Part shown: positions 9,820 to 19,378 of the stretch, piece after piece | How positions within the stretch are numbered: the stretch's first letter is position 1 | Layout: every line of letters begins with the position of its first letter | DNA from: an uncultured Hyphomicrobiales bacterium | GTDB taxonomy: Bacteria; Pseudomonadota; Alphaproteobacteria; Rhizobiales; Beijerinckiaceae | NCBI GenBank assembly: GCA_903851305.1 | Contig: CAINNX010000171.1 | Location: 1 to 64,000, forward strand | DNA length: 64,000 nt | Direction of reading: 5' to 3' | Translations under genes and position numbers: made by a program | The notes under the pieces: generated by a model | What the model was told of the DNA's origin: nothing | Databases searched by the model: none | What the model saw: only the letters and a program-made list of their open reading frames with translations

Positions 9820-10323
9820 TCACATTTGCAAGATCAGCAGCGCCACAGGGCTGTGCGGGTAGACATGCAGCGCGCCAAAGGCGAGTGCGATGCCATAAGG
9901 CACGCCCTCTTTGGGATCATGCAAACGCACGAGCCAAGGCGCGCCCATCATGAAAGTGGGCAGCGGCCATCGCCGCCATTGCAGAATGATGAGGCTCATA
10001 GCCCCGCCAAGCATCGCTGTCAGCAGAACAAAATCCAGCAAGGCGCTCCAGCCGAGCCATGCGGCAATGGCGGCGAGAAGCTTCGCATCGCCGCCGCCAA
10101 TCCAGCCACGCGCATACATGCCAAAGCCCACAACAAGCATGGCCAAACCGCAGGAGAGATTCATACCGATCATGCTGACCGGCATTTGGCCGGCAACCGC
10201 CAAGGCCAAGAAACAGATAAAGATCGAGCCGGTCAGCTTGTTGGGAAGCCGCATGGTGAGCAGGTCCGACATCGCCGCATAGGCCAAGAGAATAGGAAAA
10301 ATGATGAGTGCAATGAATGACAT
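9820..10323 (-). CDS. cpaA: Prepilin peptidase CpaA
   Basis: A24-family aspartic prepilin peptidase, 167 aa, integral inner-membrane protein that processes Flp prepilin. The two catalytic Asp residues are seen in AAMSDLLTMRLPN and in the GGGDAKLLAAIAAWLG motif. About five hydrophobic segments cover most of the chain. ATG 10323 begins a good signal-anchor (MSFIALIIFPILLAYA). It is the first gene of the minus-strand pilus operon. Its usual neighbour, the flp/pilA pilin gene, is not found upstream. Confidence 0.94.
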   Translation of the reverse strand: MSFIALIIFPILLAYAAMSDLLTMRLPNKLTGSIFICFLALAVAGQMPVSMIGMNLSCGLAMLVVGFGMYARGWIGGGDAKLLAAIAAWLGWSALLDFVLLTAMLGGAMSLIILQWRRWPLPTFMMGAPWLVRLHDPKEGVPYGIALAFGALHVYPHSPVALLILQM

Positions 10324-10414
10324 GAGAGATCATCTCCTCCGCGGCGCAATATGCCGACGTAACCAAGATTAACCCACGGGCCTTTCACTTCCCTTACCGT
10401 CGGGAAGAGACATG

Positions 10415-10443
10415 CTAAAAAATTCATTTTGATGACCTGTCAA
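10415..10443 (-). promoter_or_regulatory. Possible sigma-70 promoter of the cpa operon
   Basis: On the minus strand a perfect TTGACA (10438-10443) is followed after 17 bp by TTTTAG (10415-10420). The -10 box is weak. It is about 90 bp upstream of the cpaA ATG and there is a 6-bp inverted repeat, CTTCCC/GGGAAG at 10388-10407, in the presumed leader that could be an operator or leader hairpin. Confidence 0.35.
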
Positions 10444-10514
10444 AAAATACGCTTCAGCCTTCATTCATGTTTTTGCGGTTAGCTGTTTGGCATTGCTCAT
10501 CCCGTGAGGGAAAA

Positions 10515-11024
10515 ATGTTTTTTATTTCAGTGCCGCGGCGCGTTTTGGCCGCATAGATTTCAGTGTCTTTATGTCTGGCAGCCTTACCCGCGACTGCGCA
10601 GGAGATTCTCACTTTGCAACTTGACCGCGCGCGCATTGTTGAAATGCCAGCGGGAACGCATACACTGGTGCTCGGCAATCCCAGCATTGCTGACGTCACT
10701 GTATTGAAGCGCCAAAACAGGCTTGTGCTCAACGGACGGGCTTTTGGCGAAACCAATATGATTGCGCTTGATGCTCAAGGGGCAGCCCTTGCCGAAATCG
10801 TGCTGCGGGTGAAGAGCGCTGATCATGCATTGATTGTGCAACGTGGCATGGAGCGAGAATCCTGGTCGTGCAATCCGCGTTGCGAGCCGGCCGTCGACCC
10901 GGGCGATGCATCACGCCATATGGGTGAAGCCATTGCTCAAGCGGGCAAGCGCAACGAATTTGCCACACCCAACACTGCTGCGAGCGCTGCGCGCCTGCCA
11001 GCTGCTGGACCAGCCCAAAAATAA
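10515..11024 (+). pseudogene. Pilus assembly N-terminal (secretin N-domain) protein with in-frame TAG
   Basis: Secreted protein with the N-terminal domain found in CpaC-type secretins: RIVEMPAGTHTLVLGNPSIAD then LNGRAFGETNMIALD. ATG 10515 has a strong GAGGG site 5-6 nt upstream and begins a credible signal peptide, MFFISVPRRVLAA, then TAG at 10554-10556, then ISVSLCLAALPATAQE in the same frame. Without the stop the protein would be 169 aa with an ordinary Sec signal. The alternative start, GTG 10563, leaves a short signal without basic residues and no ribosome site. Either the TAG is an error or recent mutation, or GTG 10563 is used and the product is 153 aa. It is divergent from cpaA, the usual place for this accessory gene in rhizobial tad loci. 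The C-terminal 60 residues are unconserved. Confidence 0.72.
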
Positions 11025-11051
11025 AAAAGCCGCGAGAGGTGACCCCTCGCG
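11017..11051 (-). terminator. Rho-independent terminator of the phosphohexomutase gene
   Basis: A stem CGCGAGAGG/CCCCTCGCG (11031-11051, one mismatch) with a TGA loop is followed on the minus strand by a T-rich tract (plus-strand A-run 11017-11028). It lies 46 bp after the stop of the minus-strand phosphohexomutase gene and overlaps the stop of the plus-strand secretin-N gene. Confidence 0.75.
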
Positions 11052-11092
11052 ACTTGGCAAAGATAAAAGATTTGGCAAAGATAAAAGATAAA
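11052..11092. repeat. Two-copy tandem repeat of about 18 bp
   Basis: The unit TTGGCAAAGATAAAAGA occurs twice in tandem, followed by a partial third copy (TAAAGAT), between the terminator and the stop of the phosphohexomutase gene. It is non-coding and looks like a slippage duplication. Confidence 0.7.
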
Positions 11093-11097
11093 GATGC

Positions 11098-12597
11098 TCA
11101 GATCGTCTGGTTGTAAGCGCCCACTTCCGGGTTCTCACGCATCACCGCGTCAACCGCCTTGAACATGTCGCGCATGCGCTGCTCAGCGACGGGACTTTCC
11201 ACTACCACCACCAGTTCGGGCTTATTGGATGAGGCGCGCACAAGGCCCCAAGTGCCATCTTCGGCTGTAACGCGCACACCGTTGACGGTGACCAGATCAC
11301 GGATTTTCTGCCCCGCCACCATTTCACCCTTGGCCTGCATATCCTGAAAGCGCTTCACGACACGCTCGACCACCTGATATTTGATCTCGTCATCACAATG
11401 GGGCGACATGGTCGGCGAGCCCCAGGTTTTGGGCAAGTCCGCATAAAGATCGGCCATTGTTTTGGTAGGGTTGCGATCCAGCATATCGATCACCTGAATG
11501 GCGGTGACGATACCATCATCATAACCACGCCCCACGGGCGTGTTGAAAAAGAAGTGGCCGGACTTTTCAAAACCTGCCAGTGCTTTCAAATCCGTCACGC
11601 GACGCTTGATGTAGGAATGGCCCGTCTTCCAGTAATCCGCCTTCACCTTGCGCTCGATCAGCACGGGGTCTGTTGCAAACAGGCCCGTTGATTTCACATC
11701 GACCACAAATGTCGCGCCGGGATAAAGAGCCGAGAGATCACGTGCCAGCATGACGCCGATCTTGTCAGCGAAAATCTCGTCGCCATTGTTATCGACAACA
11801 CCGCAACGATCACCGTCACCATCAAAACCAAGCCCGACATCAGCGCCGACTTCCTTCACCTTATGGGCGATGGCATGCAGCATTTCCATGTCTTCTGGGT
11901 TCGGATTGTAGCGCGGGAAATTATAATCCAACTCGACATCGAGTGGCACAACTTCACACCCGAGCTTTTCGAGAATCTGCGGAGCAAATGCGCCTGCTGT
12001 GCCGTTGCCGCACGCCGCCACCACTTTCAACTTGCGCTTGATCGGCGCCCGATTGGTGAGATCGGCAAAATAGCGCGCCGGAAAATTGTCGACATAGACA
12101 TATCCGCCACCTGAGCGCGTGATGCCTTTGGCTTTGAGCACAATGTCAGACAGGCGACCCATTTCATCGGGACCAAAAGTGACCGGGCGCTGCACGCCCA
12201 TTTTCACGCCTGTCCAACCATTGTCATTATGCGAGGCGGTTACCATCGCAACACATGGCACATCGAGTTCGAATTGCGCGAAATAGGCCATGGGCGAAAG
12301 CGCCAGGCCAATGTCATGCACCTTCACGCCACCTGCGACGAGGCCGGTGATCAAAGCATGTTTGATCGAGCTCGAATAAGCGCGGTAGTCGTGGCCTGTT
12401 ACCAGCTCTGGCTTGACGCCCATTTCATGGATCAAGGTGGCGAGACCCAGACCCAAAGCCTGAATGCCCATGAGGTTGATCTCTTTGCCAAAGAGCCAGC
12501 GCGCATCATATTCGCGAAAACCGGTCGGCTTCACCAGCGGCACCGTTTCAAATGCGTAAGTATTGGGAGCCAGTGCGTGAGAGGGCTTAGGGAACAT
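11098..12597 (-). CDS. Phosphomannomutase/phosphoglucomutase
   Basis: Alpha-D-phosphohexomutase, 499 aa, interconverting hexose 1- and 6-phosphates (glucose or mannose) to feed nucleotide-sugar and exopolysaccharide synthesis. Four-domain order is visible: sugar-start motif VKPTGFREYDARW, phosphoserine loop MVTASHNDNGWTG (active Ser; the variant HND instead of HNP is normal for this rhizobial subfamily as I recall it), metal loop GFDGDGDRCG, and the C-terminal phosphate-binding domain (GTWGLVRASSNKPELVVVVES). Start ATG 12597 is clear. It lies downstream of mutS on the same strand with a 150-bp gap, and upstream of a good terminator. It fits with ugd nearby for surface polysaccharide precursors. 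Confidence 0.93.
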   Translation of the reverse strand: MFPKPSHALAPNTYAFETVPLVKPTGFREYDARWLFGKEINLMGIQALGLGLATLIHEMGVKPELVTGHDYRAYSSSIKHALITGLVAGGVKVHDIGLALSPMAYFAQFELDVPCVAMVTASHNDNGWTGVKMGVQRPVTFGPDEMGRLSDIVLKAKGITRSGGGYVYVDNFPARYFADLTNRAPIKRKLKVVAACGNGTAGAFAPQILEKLGCEVVPLDVELDYNFPRYNPNPEDMEMLHAIAHKVKEVGADVGLGFDGDGDRCGVVDNNGDEIFADKIGVMLARDLSALYPGATFVVDVKSTGLFATDPVLIERKVKADYWKTGHSYIKRRVTDLKALAGFEKSGHFFFNTPVGRGYDDGIVTAIQVIDMLDRNPTKTMADLYADLPKTWGSPTMSPHCDDEIKYQVVERVVKRFQDMQAKGEMVAGQKIRDLVTVNGVRVTAEDGTWGLVRASSNKPELVVVVESPVAEQRMRDMFKAVDAVMRENPEVGAYNQTI

Positions 12598-12750
12598 GGA
12601 GCAGGCCTCAATTTCAAATCCGCCGGGATAGACCGGCTATAGACAAGATAAGACCGAAGACGTCAAAAGCGAGGCGAAAACGCCCGATTGAAGCGCCTGC
12701 CCCGGCCTGACCCGGCCCATCCACCCTGTTTGGCTGACGCAAGGTTACGA

Positions 12751-15477
12751 TCAGGTTTCCAAAGTCCGGCGTTTCTTCAAAGCATAGAGCGCCTCCAGCG
12801 CATCGCGGGGGCTCATATCATCGGGGTCGATGGCATCAAGTTCCGCCCGCAGCTCATCCTTGGCCGAACCCGCCCCATGGCCCGCCTTTGCGGTCGCCTG
12901 CATGACCGAGGCAAAAAGTGGCAGGTCATCCATCATCTTCTCAACGGGGGCCGAGCGCTCGCCCGCTTCGAGTTCCGCCAGCAAAGTGCGGGCGCGCTCG
13001 ACCACTGCTGCAGGCAGGCCCGCAAGCTTGGCAACTTGGATGCCATAAGAGCGATCGGCCGCGCCCTGCACCACTTCATGCAGGAAGACCACATCGCCAT
13101 TCCATTCGGTCACCCGCACAGTCAGATTGATGAGTCGGGCGAGTTTTCCAGACAGTTTGGTGAGCTCGTGAAAATGCGTGGCAAAAAGCGCGCGCGATTT
13201 GTTCGCCTCGTGCAAATGCTCGACCGTCGCCCAGGCAATCGACAGACCATCGAAGGTGGCTGTGCCGCGACCAATCTCATCCAGGATCACCAATGAGCGC
13301 GGTGTTGCCTGATTGAGAATGGCTGCAGTCTCCACCATTTCGACCATGAAGGTTGAACGGCCGCGCGCCAGATCATCCGCTGCGCCCACGCGCGAGAAGA
13401 GACGATCCACAATCCCCATGCGCGCCGTGCGCGCGGGCACATAGGCACCCATTTGCGCAAGCACGACGATCAAAGCGTTTTGGCGCAGATAGGTCGATTT
13501 ACCAGCCATATTCGGGCCGGTGATCACCGCGATCTGTGCTGTTGCGCCCGCATTATCCGCCAGTTGGCAATCATTGGCGACAAAGGCCTGACCCCGCGTG
13601 CGAAGTGCTGCTTCCACCACCGGATGACGCCCACCCTCGATCTGGAAAGCCACACTTTCATCAATGATAGGGCGCACCCAATCGCGCATCACCGCAACCT
13701 CAGCGAGCGATGCTGCCACATCCATCGTGGCCAGCGCATCGGAGGCGGCTTTCAGCTCATCTGTGGCTGCCAGTGCTGCGCCTGCCAGATCATCGAAAAT
13801 GGCCAGCTCAAAAGCCAGCGCCCGATCTGCAGCTGATGCGATCTTGGCTTCAATCTCGTTGAGCTCGGTGGTCGAGAAACGCATCGCATCGGCCATGGTC
13901 TGGCGATGGATGAAGGTCTCATTGAACGGCGCTTTGAGCAGCTTCTCGCCATGCACCTGCGACACTTCGACGAAATATCCCAGAAAATTATTATGTTTGA
14001 CCTTGAGCTGTTTGGTCTCAGCCAATTCGCAATAACGCGCCTGCATGGAGGCAATGACGCGGCGACTCTCGTCGCGCAATGCGCGCGTGTCATCGAGCTG
14101 CGGCTCAAAGCCTAAACGCACAAAGCCGCCATCGCGCTTGTTGAGCGGCAAATCCTCAGAAAGCGCTGTGCCAAGCCGGTTTTCGAGAGACCCCGGCAGG
14201 CGTTTCAGCGTAGCCAGTGCTTGGGACATTTCATCGGGCAGTGCATCAAGGCCACTCAGAATATCTACTGTTTCCCGCGCGGCCATCAGTGCATCGCGCA
14301 GACAGGCCAGATCACGCGGGCCGCCACGCTACATGGCCAGCCGCGACAAGGCGCGTGACAAATCCGGCGCGGCGCGCAGGTTCTGGCGCAGGCTCATGCG
14401 CAACGGCGCGCGCTCGACCAAAAAGGCAACGACCTCTTGCCGACGCAAAATGGTCGCGACATCGGTCAAGGGTGCGGCCAGGCGCTGCGCCATGAGACGC
14501 CCGCCGGCGGCTGTGACGGTTGCATCAATGGCTGCCAGCAACGAGCCATCGCGCTGACCCGTCATGGTCCGCGTCAATTCGAGATTTGCGCGTGTGGCGG
14601 CATCAATTTCAAGTGTCGCCCCGCGCTGCATGCGCTCAGGGCGCGCTAGCGGCGGGCGCACGCCAATTTGCGTGCGCTCAATATAAGCAATGGCCACAGC
14701 CGCCGCCGACACTTCGGTGCGCGTGAACGCACCAAAACCATCAAGTGTGGTGACACCATAATAATCGCAAATGCGCCGCTCGGCGCTTGCCTGCTCGCCG
14801 CTTTCACGCGGCACAGGGCTCAGCGGCAGAGCCGTTTCTTGCGCAAGACGAATGATCTCGGACACGTCGGCAAGGGCTGCTGGCACCACCAGTTCACGCG
14901 GCTCGAAGCGGGCAATCTCGGCGGCCAATGTGGCGTCAGTGGCTTCCGTTACGGTGAAGGCGCCGGTCGAAATATCCACCGCCGCCAGGCCATAGAGCGC
15001 GCTATCGTCAGAATTTTTCTGCCGCGCCAAAGCCAGCAACAGATTGGCGCGGCCGGGATCAAGCAGGCGCTCTTCAGTGATCGTGCCCGGCGTGACGAGG
15101 CGCACCACATCGCGCTTGACCACCGACTTCGCACCGCGCTTTCTGGCTTCCGCCGGATCTTCCATCTGCTCACAGACGGCAACCCGATGACCAAGGCCGA
15201 TCAGGCGTTGCAGATAATCATCCGCCCGGTCGATCGGCACGCCGCACATGGCAATGTCTTCGCCCAGATGCTTGCCGCGTTTGGTTAACACAATGCCCAA
15301 AGCCCGACTGGCAATTTCAGCATCAGCAAAAAACAGCTCATAGAAATCCCCCATCCGGTAAAACAGCAGGGAATCGGGATTGGCGTTCTTCAGCTCTACA
15401 TATTGGGCCATCATCGGCGTGACGCGGGTGGCGTCTCGCTCGGCAGCGGCGGAGGTCTCGGACAGGACTTTTGACAT
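12751..15477 (-). pseudogene. mutS: DNA mismatch repair protein MutS with in-frame TAG
   Basis: MutS binds base mismatches and small loops and starts repair. Start ATG 15477. The N-terminal mismatch domain carries the Phe-x-Glu motif ([11 protein letters not shown]). The connector and core follow, then an in-frame TAG at 14329-14331, codon 383 of 909. The same frame continues after the TAG ([14 protein letters not shown], a conserved MutS core segment) through Walker [16 protein letters not shown], the [12 protein letters not shown] signature, Walker B ([17 protein letters not shown]) and the C-terminal helices to TGA at 12751. As written, the 382-aa product would lack clamp and ATPase and be inactive. 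No base shift is needed, only a changed codon (homologues usually have Gly here). Sequencing error is possible. Confidence 0.92.
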
Positions 15478-15548
15478 GGGACGAGACCCTAGCAGAGCCC
15501 CTTTTGGGGCGTCAGGCTGGCGGCCCACTTGTCCACGGCCATCAGCGC

Positions 15549-15579
15549 CCCTTTCATCTCCCTTTCATCTCCCTTTCAT
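15549..15579. repeat. 11-bp tandem repeat, three copies
   Basis: CCCTTTCATCT repeated three times (the last copy 9 bp) in the 215-bp gap between the divergent mutS and maeB genes. The gap holds the promoters of both genes; copy number could vary by slippage. Confidence 0.75.
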
Positions 15580-15692
15580 GGAGAGTTTGGTAACCCTTGC
15601 CGGTCCAGTGTGGCCTTGGAAGCGGGGGCGCGGACGTTTAAGGTCATTCCCTCAAGCAAAATGCACAAAAACACGAGACATTCGAGAGCGAC

Positions 15693-17975
15693 ATGACCGA
15701 GAAGCCCGTTCGACCCAAGCACCCCACTATCACGGATCAGGAGGCGCTCCAGTTCCATTCCAAAGGTCGGCCAGGCAAAATCGAAATCGTCGCCACCAAG
15801 CCCATGGGCACACAGCGCGACCTGTCGTTGGCCTATTCGCCGGGCGTCGCCGTGCCGGTGAAGGCCATCGCCGCCGATCCCTCAACGGCTTACGACTATA
15901 CGATCAAGGGCAATCTGGTTGCCGTCATCTCGAATGGCACGGCCATTCTGGGCCTCGGCAATTTGGGCGCACTGGCCTCCAAGCCGGTGATGGAAGGCAA
16001 GGCTGTTCTGTTCAAGCGCTTCGCCGACATTGATTCCATCGATCTTGAAGTCGATGCGGAAGATCCCGATGATGTCATCAATGCGGTGCGCTATCTCGGC
16101 CCCTCATTCGGCGGCATCAATCTCGAAGACATCAAGGCGCCCGAATGTTTCATCATCGAAGAGCGCCTGCGCGAATTGATGGATATTCCCGTCTTCCATG
16201 ACGACCAGCATGGCACAGCCATTATTGCCGCAGCAGGCATGCTGAACGCGATTCAGCTGACCGGACGCGACATCAAGAAGACCAAGCTGGTCTGCAATGG
16301 CGCGGGTGCGGCGGGCATTGCCTGCCTTGATCTCATCAAAGCCATGGGCTTTGCGCCAGAAAACGTGCTGCTCTGCGATACCAAAGGCGTGGTCTACAAA
16401 GGCCGCACCGAGGGCATGAACCAGTGGAAATCGGCGCATGCGATTGAAACGAAAAAGCGCACGCTCGAAGAAGCTATGGATGGCGCTGATATTTTCTTCG
16501 GCCTGTCGGTGAAAGGCGCGCTGACGCCTGAGCTTGTGAAAAGCATGGCGCCCAATCCGATCATTTTCGCCATGGCCAATCCCGATCCGGAAATTACGCC
16601 CGAAGAAGCCCATGCCGTGCGCGATGATGTGATCATTGCCACCGGGCGCTCGGACTATCCCAATCAGGTCAACAATGTTCTGGGCTTTCCCTACATCTTC
16701 CGTGGCGCACTCGATGTCCGCGCCACCACGATCAATATGGAAATGAAAATCGCCGCTGCTAAAGCGCTCGCAGAACTCGCACAAGAAGATGTGCCTGATG
16801 AAGTGGCTGCCGCTTATGAGGGTGCGCGCCCGCGCTTTGGCTCGGAATATATTATCCCCGTGCCGTTCGATCCGCGCCTGATCAGCGTGATCCCCGTGGC
16901 TGTTGCCAAAGCCGCTATGGAAACAGGTGTGGCGCGCAAGCCGATTGTCGATTTCAAAGCCTATGCCGCGCAGCTCTCTGCACGCCGCGATCCGGTAGCG
17001 GGGGCTTTGCAGCGCGTGATTGATCGCGTGCGCCGCTATCCCAAGCGCGTCGTCTTTGCTGAAGGTGAAGAAGAGCAGGTCATGCGTGCGGCTGTTTCCT
17101 TCGTCAATCAGGGACTGGGCACAGCTGTGCTGGTGGGACGTGAAGACCGCATTCAGGAAGTGGCCGCCTTTGCAGGTGTCGATCTGGAAGACAAGGGCAT
17201 TGAAATCGCCAATGCACGCGTCTCCCATCGCAACAATGCCTATGCGCAATTCCTCTATGAGCGCCTGCAGCGCAAAGGCTATTTGTTGCGCGATTGCGCA
17301 CGCCTGATTAATCAGGACCGCAATCATTTCGCCGCCGCCATGGTGGCGCTGGGCGATGCAGACGCCATGGTGACAGGTGTCACCCGCAACTTCTCCATCG
17401 CGCTCGAAGAAGTGCGCCGCGTGATTGATCCCAAGCCCGGCCATCGCGTCATGGGCCTATCGATGATCCTCTCGCGTGGTCGCCCGGTGCTGGTTGCGGA
17501 TACGGCGATCACAGAAATGCCGACGGCGGAAGAACTGGCGCAAATTGCGATTGAAGCCGCAGGTGTGTCGCGCCGCTTGGGCTATGAACCGCGCGTTGCC
17601 ATGCTGGCTTTCTCGACCTTCGGACATCCCGAAGGTGAGCGCTCAGCGAAAGTCATCGAAGCCGTCAAAATTCTCGATGGCCTGCGCGTTGATTTTGAAT
17701 ATGACGGCGAAATGGCAGCCGATGTCGCGCTCAACAAGGAGCTGATGGGCACTTACCCCTTCTGCCGCCTGACTGACACGGCCAATGTGTTGATCATGCC
17801 GGCCTTCCACTCTGCGTCCATCTCGACAAAGATGCTGCAGGAGCTGGGCGGCGCGACCGTCATCGGGCCAATGATTGTGGGTCTCAACAAGCCCGTGCAG
17901 ATCGTGCCGCTCGGCGCCAAGGATTCCGACATCGTCAATATGGCAGCACTCGCCGCCTATAACGTCAGCGGCTGA
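15693..17975 (+). CDS. maeB: NADP-dependent malic enzyme (MaeB type with phosphotransacetylase-like domain)
   Basis: Oxidative decarboxylation of malate to pyruvate, giving NADPH. The 760-aa chain is the long bacterial form: malic domain ([17 protein letters not shown]; the catalytic-region segment [12 protein letters not shown]), NAD(P)-binding domain ([16 protein letters not shown], residues about 190-420) and a C-terminal phosphate acetyl/butyryltransferase-like domain from about residue 435 ([30 protein letters not shown]). That last domain usually has a regulatory role, for instance acetyl-CoA response in rhizobial enzymes. Start ATG 15693 fits the family N-terminus. It is divergent from mutS and upstream of ugd by 28 bp. 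Confidence 0.95.
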   Translation: MTEKPVRPKHPTITDQEALQFHSKGRPGKIEIVATKPMGTQRDLSLAYSPGVAVPVKAIAADPSTAYDYTIKGNLVAVISNGTAILGLGNLGALASKPVMEGKAVLFKRFADIDSIDLEVDAEDPDDVINAVRYLGPSFGGINLEDIKAPECFIIEERLRELMDIPVFHDDQHGTAIIAAAGMLNAIQLTGRDIKKTKLVCNGAGAAGIACLDLIKAMGFAPENVLLCDTKGVVYKGRTEGMNQWKSAHAIETKKRTLEEAMDGADIFFGLSVKGALTPELVKSMAPNPIIFAMANPDPEITPEEAHAVRDDVIIATGRSDYPNQVNNVLGFPYIFRGALDVRATTINMEMKIAAAKALAELAQEDVPDEVAAAYEGARPRFGSEYIIPVPFDPRLISVIPVAVAKAAMETGVARKPIVDFKAYAAQLSARRDPVAGALQRVIDRVRRYPKRVVFAEGEEEQVMRAAVSFVNQGLGTAVLVGREDRIQEVAAFAGVDLEDKGIEIANARVSHRNNAYAQFLYERLQRKGYLLRDCARLINQDRNHFAAAMVALGDADAMVTGVTRNFSIALEEVRRVIDPKPGHRVMGLSMILSRGRPVLVADTAITEMPTAEELAQIAIEAAGVSRRLGYEPRVAMLAFSTFGHPEGERSAKVIEAVKILDGLRVDFEYDGEMAADVALNKELMGTYPFCRLTDTANVLIMPAFHSASISTKMLQELGGATVIGPMIVGLNKPVQIVPLGAKDSDIVNMAALAAYNVSG

Positions 17976-18003
17976 TACCAGCTGCACTAGAAGAGGGTTT
18001 GCG

Positions 18004-19308
18004 ATGCGTATCGCCATGATCGGCTCAGGCTATGTGGGCCTGGTTTCCGGTGCCTGCTTGGCCGACTTCGGCCATAGTGTCATTTGCGTCGACAAGGACG
18101 CCAATCGCATTGCCATGCTGGAGCGTGGCGAAATCCCGATCTTCGAGCCCGGGCTGGAAGATCTTGTCGCCACCAATGTGAAGCAGAAGCGGCTCTCCTT
18201 CACCATGGATCTTGCGCAGGCTGTTGGCGGTGCGGATGCTGTTTTCATTGCAGTAGGCACGCCGTCGCGCCGTGGCGATGGACATGCAGACCTCTCCTAT
18301 GTCTATGGCGCGGCCAAAGAGATTGCGGCCGCCATCACCGGCTATTGCGTGGTGGTGACCAAATCGACCGTGCCGGTCGGCACTGGCGATGAGGTTGAAA
18401 AGATCATTCGCGAAGCGCGTCCAGATCTCGAATTCGCAGTGGTCTCCAATCCGGAATTCTTGCGCGAGGGGGCCGCCATCTCCGATTTCAAACGCCCGGA
18501 CCGCATTGTGGTGGGCGCAGAGACCGAGCGTGCGCGTGACGTGATGAGCGAAATCTATCGTCCGCTCTATCTCAACCAGGCGCCGCTGCTGTTCACCGGT
18601 CGGCGCACGTCAGAACTCATCAAATATGCCGCCAATGCGTTTCTGGCGACCAAGATCACCTTCATCAATGAAATGGCAGATCTGTGCGAAAAAGTCGGTG
18701 CAAATGTGCAGGATGTCGCCCGCGGCATCGGCCTTGATAATCGCATTGGCTCGAAATTCCTGCATGCAGGCCCCGGCTATGGCGGCTCTTGTTTCCCGAA
18801 AGATACGCTGGCACTGGTACGCACCGCGCAAGAAGCGGGCGCGCCTGTGCAGATTGTCGAAACGGTCGAACGCGTTAACAAAGCGCGCAAGAAGGCCATG
18901 GCCGAGCGCATCATTGCGGCCTGCGGTGGCAGTGTTAGGGACAAGAAGATCGGCCTGCTTGGCCTCGCCTTCAAACCCAACACGGACGACATGCGCGATG
19001 CGCCCTCGCTCGATATTGTCGACGCATTGCTCGCTGCTGGCGCGAAGGTTCACGCCTTTGATCCGGAAGCGATGGGCCAAGCGCGACCCATGATGCCCGG
19101 CATTGCGTTTGAAGAAGAGCCCTATGCTTGCGCCGATGGGGCTGATGCTCTGGCCATTGTCACCGAATGGGACGCGTTTCGCGCGCTTGATCTGAAGCGC
19201 GTGAAAGAGAGCATGAAAAGCCCGGTGGTCGTGGATATGCGCAATATTTATCGCCCAAGCGATATGACCAAGCACGGCTTTATCTATTCGAGCATCGGGC
19301 GGGTTTGA
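18004..19308 (+). CDS. ugd: UDP-glucose 6-dehydrogenase
   Basis: Oxidises UDP-glucose twice to UDP-glucuronate with NAD, a precursor for capsule, exopolysaccharide or lipid A sugars. 434 aa. N-terminal Rossmann motif GSGYVGLVSG, the central domain (KYAANAFLATKITFINE), and the catalytic Cys in GPGYGGSCFPKDTLAL. The C-terminal UDP-binding domain begins near IGLLGLAFKPNTDDMRDAPS. ATG 18004 follows AGAGGG and starts directly with the nucleotide-binding strand; reading further upstream would enter maeB. A strong bidirectional terminator follows. Confidence 0.96.
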   Translation: MRIAMIGSGYVGLVSGACLADFGHSVICVDKDANRIAMLERGEIPIFEPGLEDLVATNVKQKRLSFTMDLAQAVGGADAVFIAVGTPSRRGDGHADLSYVYGAAKEIAAAITGYCVVVTKSTVPVGTGDEVEKIIREARPDLEFAVVSNPEFLREGAAISDFKRPDRIVVGAETERARDVMSEIYRPLYLNQAPLLFTGRRTSELIKYAANAFLATKITFINEMADLCEKVGANVQDVARGIGLDNRIGSKFLHAGPGYGGSCFPKDTLALVRTAQEAGAPVQIVETVERVNKARKKAMAERIIAACGGSVRDKKIGLLGLAFKPNTDDMRDAPSLDIVDALLAAGAKVHAFDPEAMGQARPMMPGIAFEEEPYACADGADALAIVTEWDAFRALDLKRVKESMKSPVVVDMRNIYRPSDMTKHGFIYSSIGRV

Positions 19309-19317
19309 GGCGTTAAA

Positions 19318-19345
19318 AAAAGGCGGGCCAGAGCCCGCCTTTTTT
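19318..19345. terminator. Bidirectional terminator between ugd and kup
   Basis: GGCGGGC stem, short CAGA-containing loop, GCCCGCC stem, then six T; a run of A precedes it, so the minus strand also reads stem then T-run. It lies between the convergent genes ugd (stop 19308) and kup (stop 19379) and can serve both. Confidence 0.9.
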
Positions 19346-19348
19346 GTA

Positions 19349-19377
19349 TGGATTGCTTCGCTCCGCTCGCAATGACG
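19349..19377. repeat. REP-like short repeat (GGATTGCTTCG...CGCAATGACGG)
   Basis: One half-unit of a palindromic intergenic repeat that recurs in this window near 26.8, 43.3 and 44.0 kb. Shared core: GGATTGCTTCGCT, a variable CT-rich middle, then GCAATGACGG. It abuts the end of kup. REP-type elements like this are scattered through many proteobacterial genomes. Confidence 0.8.
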
Positions 19378-19378
19378 G

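Noticed and set aside
12672..12683. GGCG-AAAA-CGCC mini-hairpin between mutS and the phosphohexomutase gene
   Set aside because: Four base pairs only; such stems are expected by chance in GC-rich DNA. The 150-bp gap shows nothing else.
10554..14331. Genome-wide amber recoding to explain the two internal TAG codons
   Set aside because: TAG ends tadB, the epimerase, ureD and ureC at their normal family lengths, so it is an ordinary stop here.
16104..17444. Long open frame antisense to maeB (446 codons)
   Set aside because: It mirrors the codon bias of maeB, has no family motif, no ribosome site, and maeB itself is certain.
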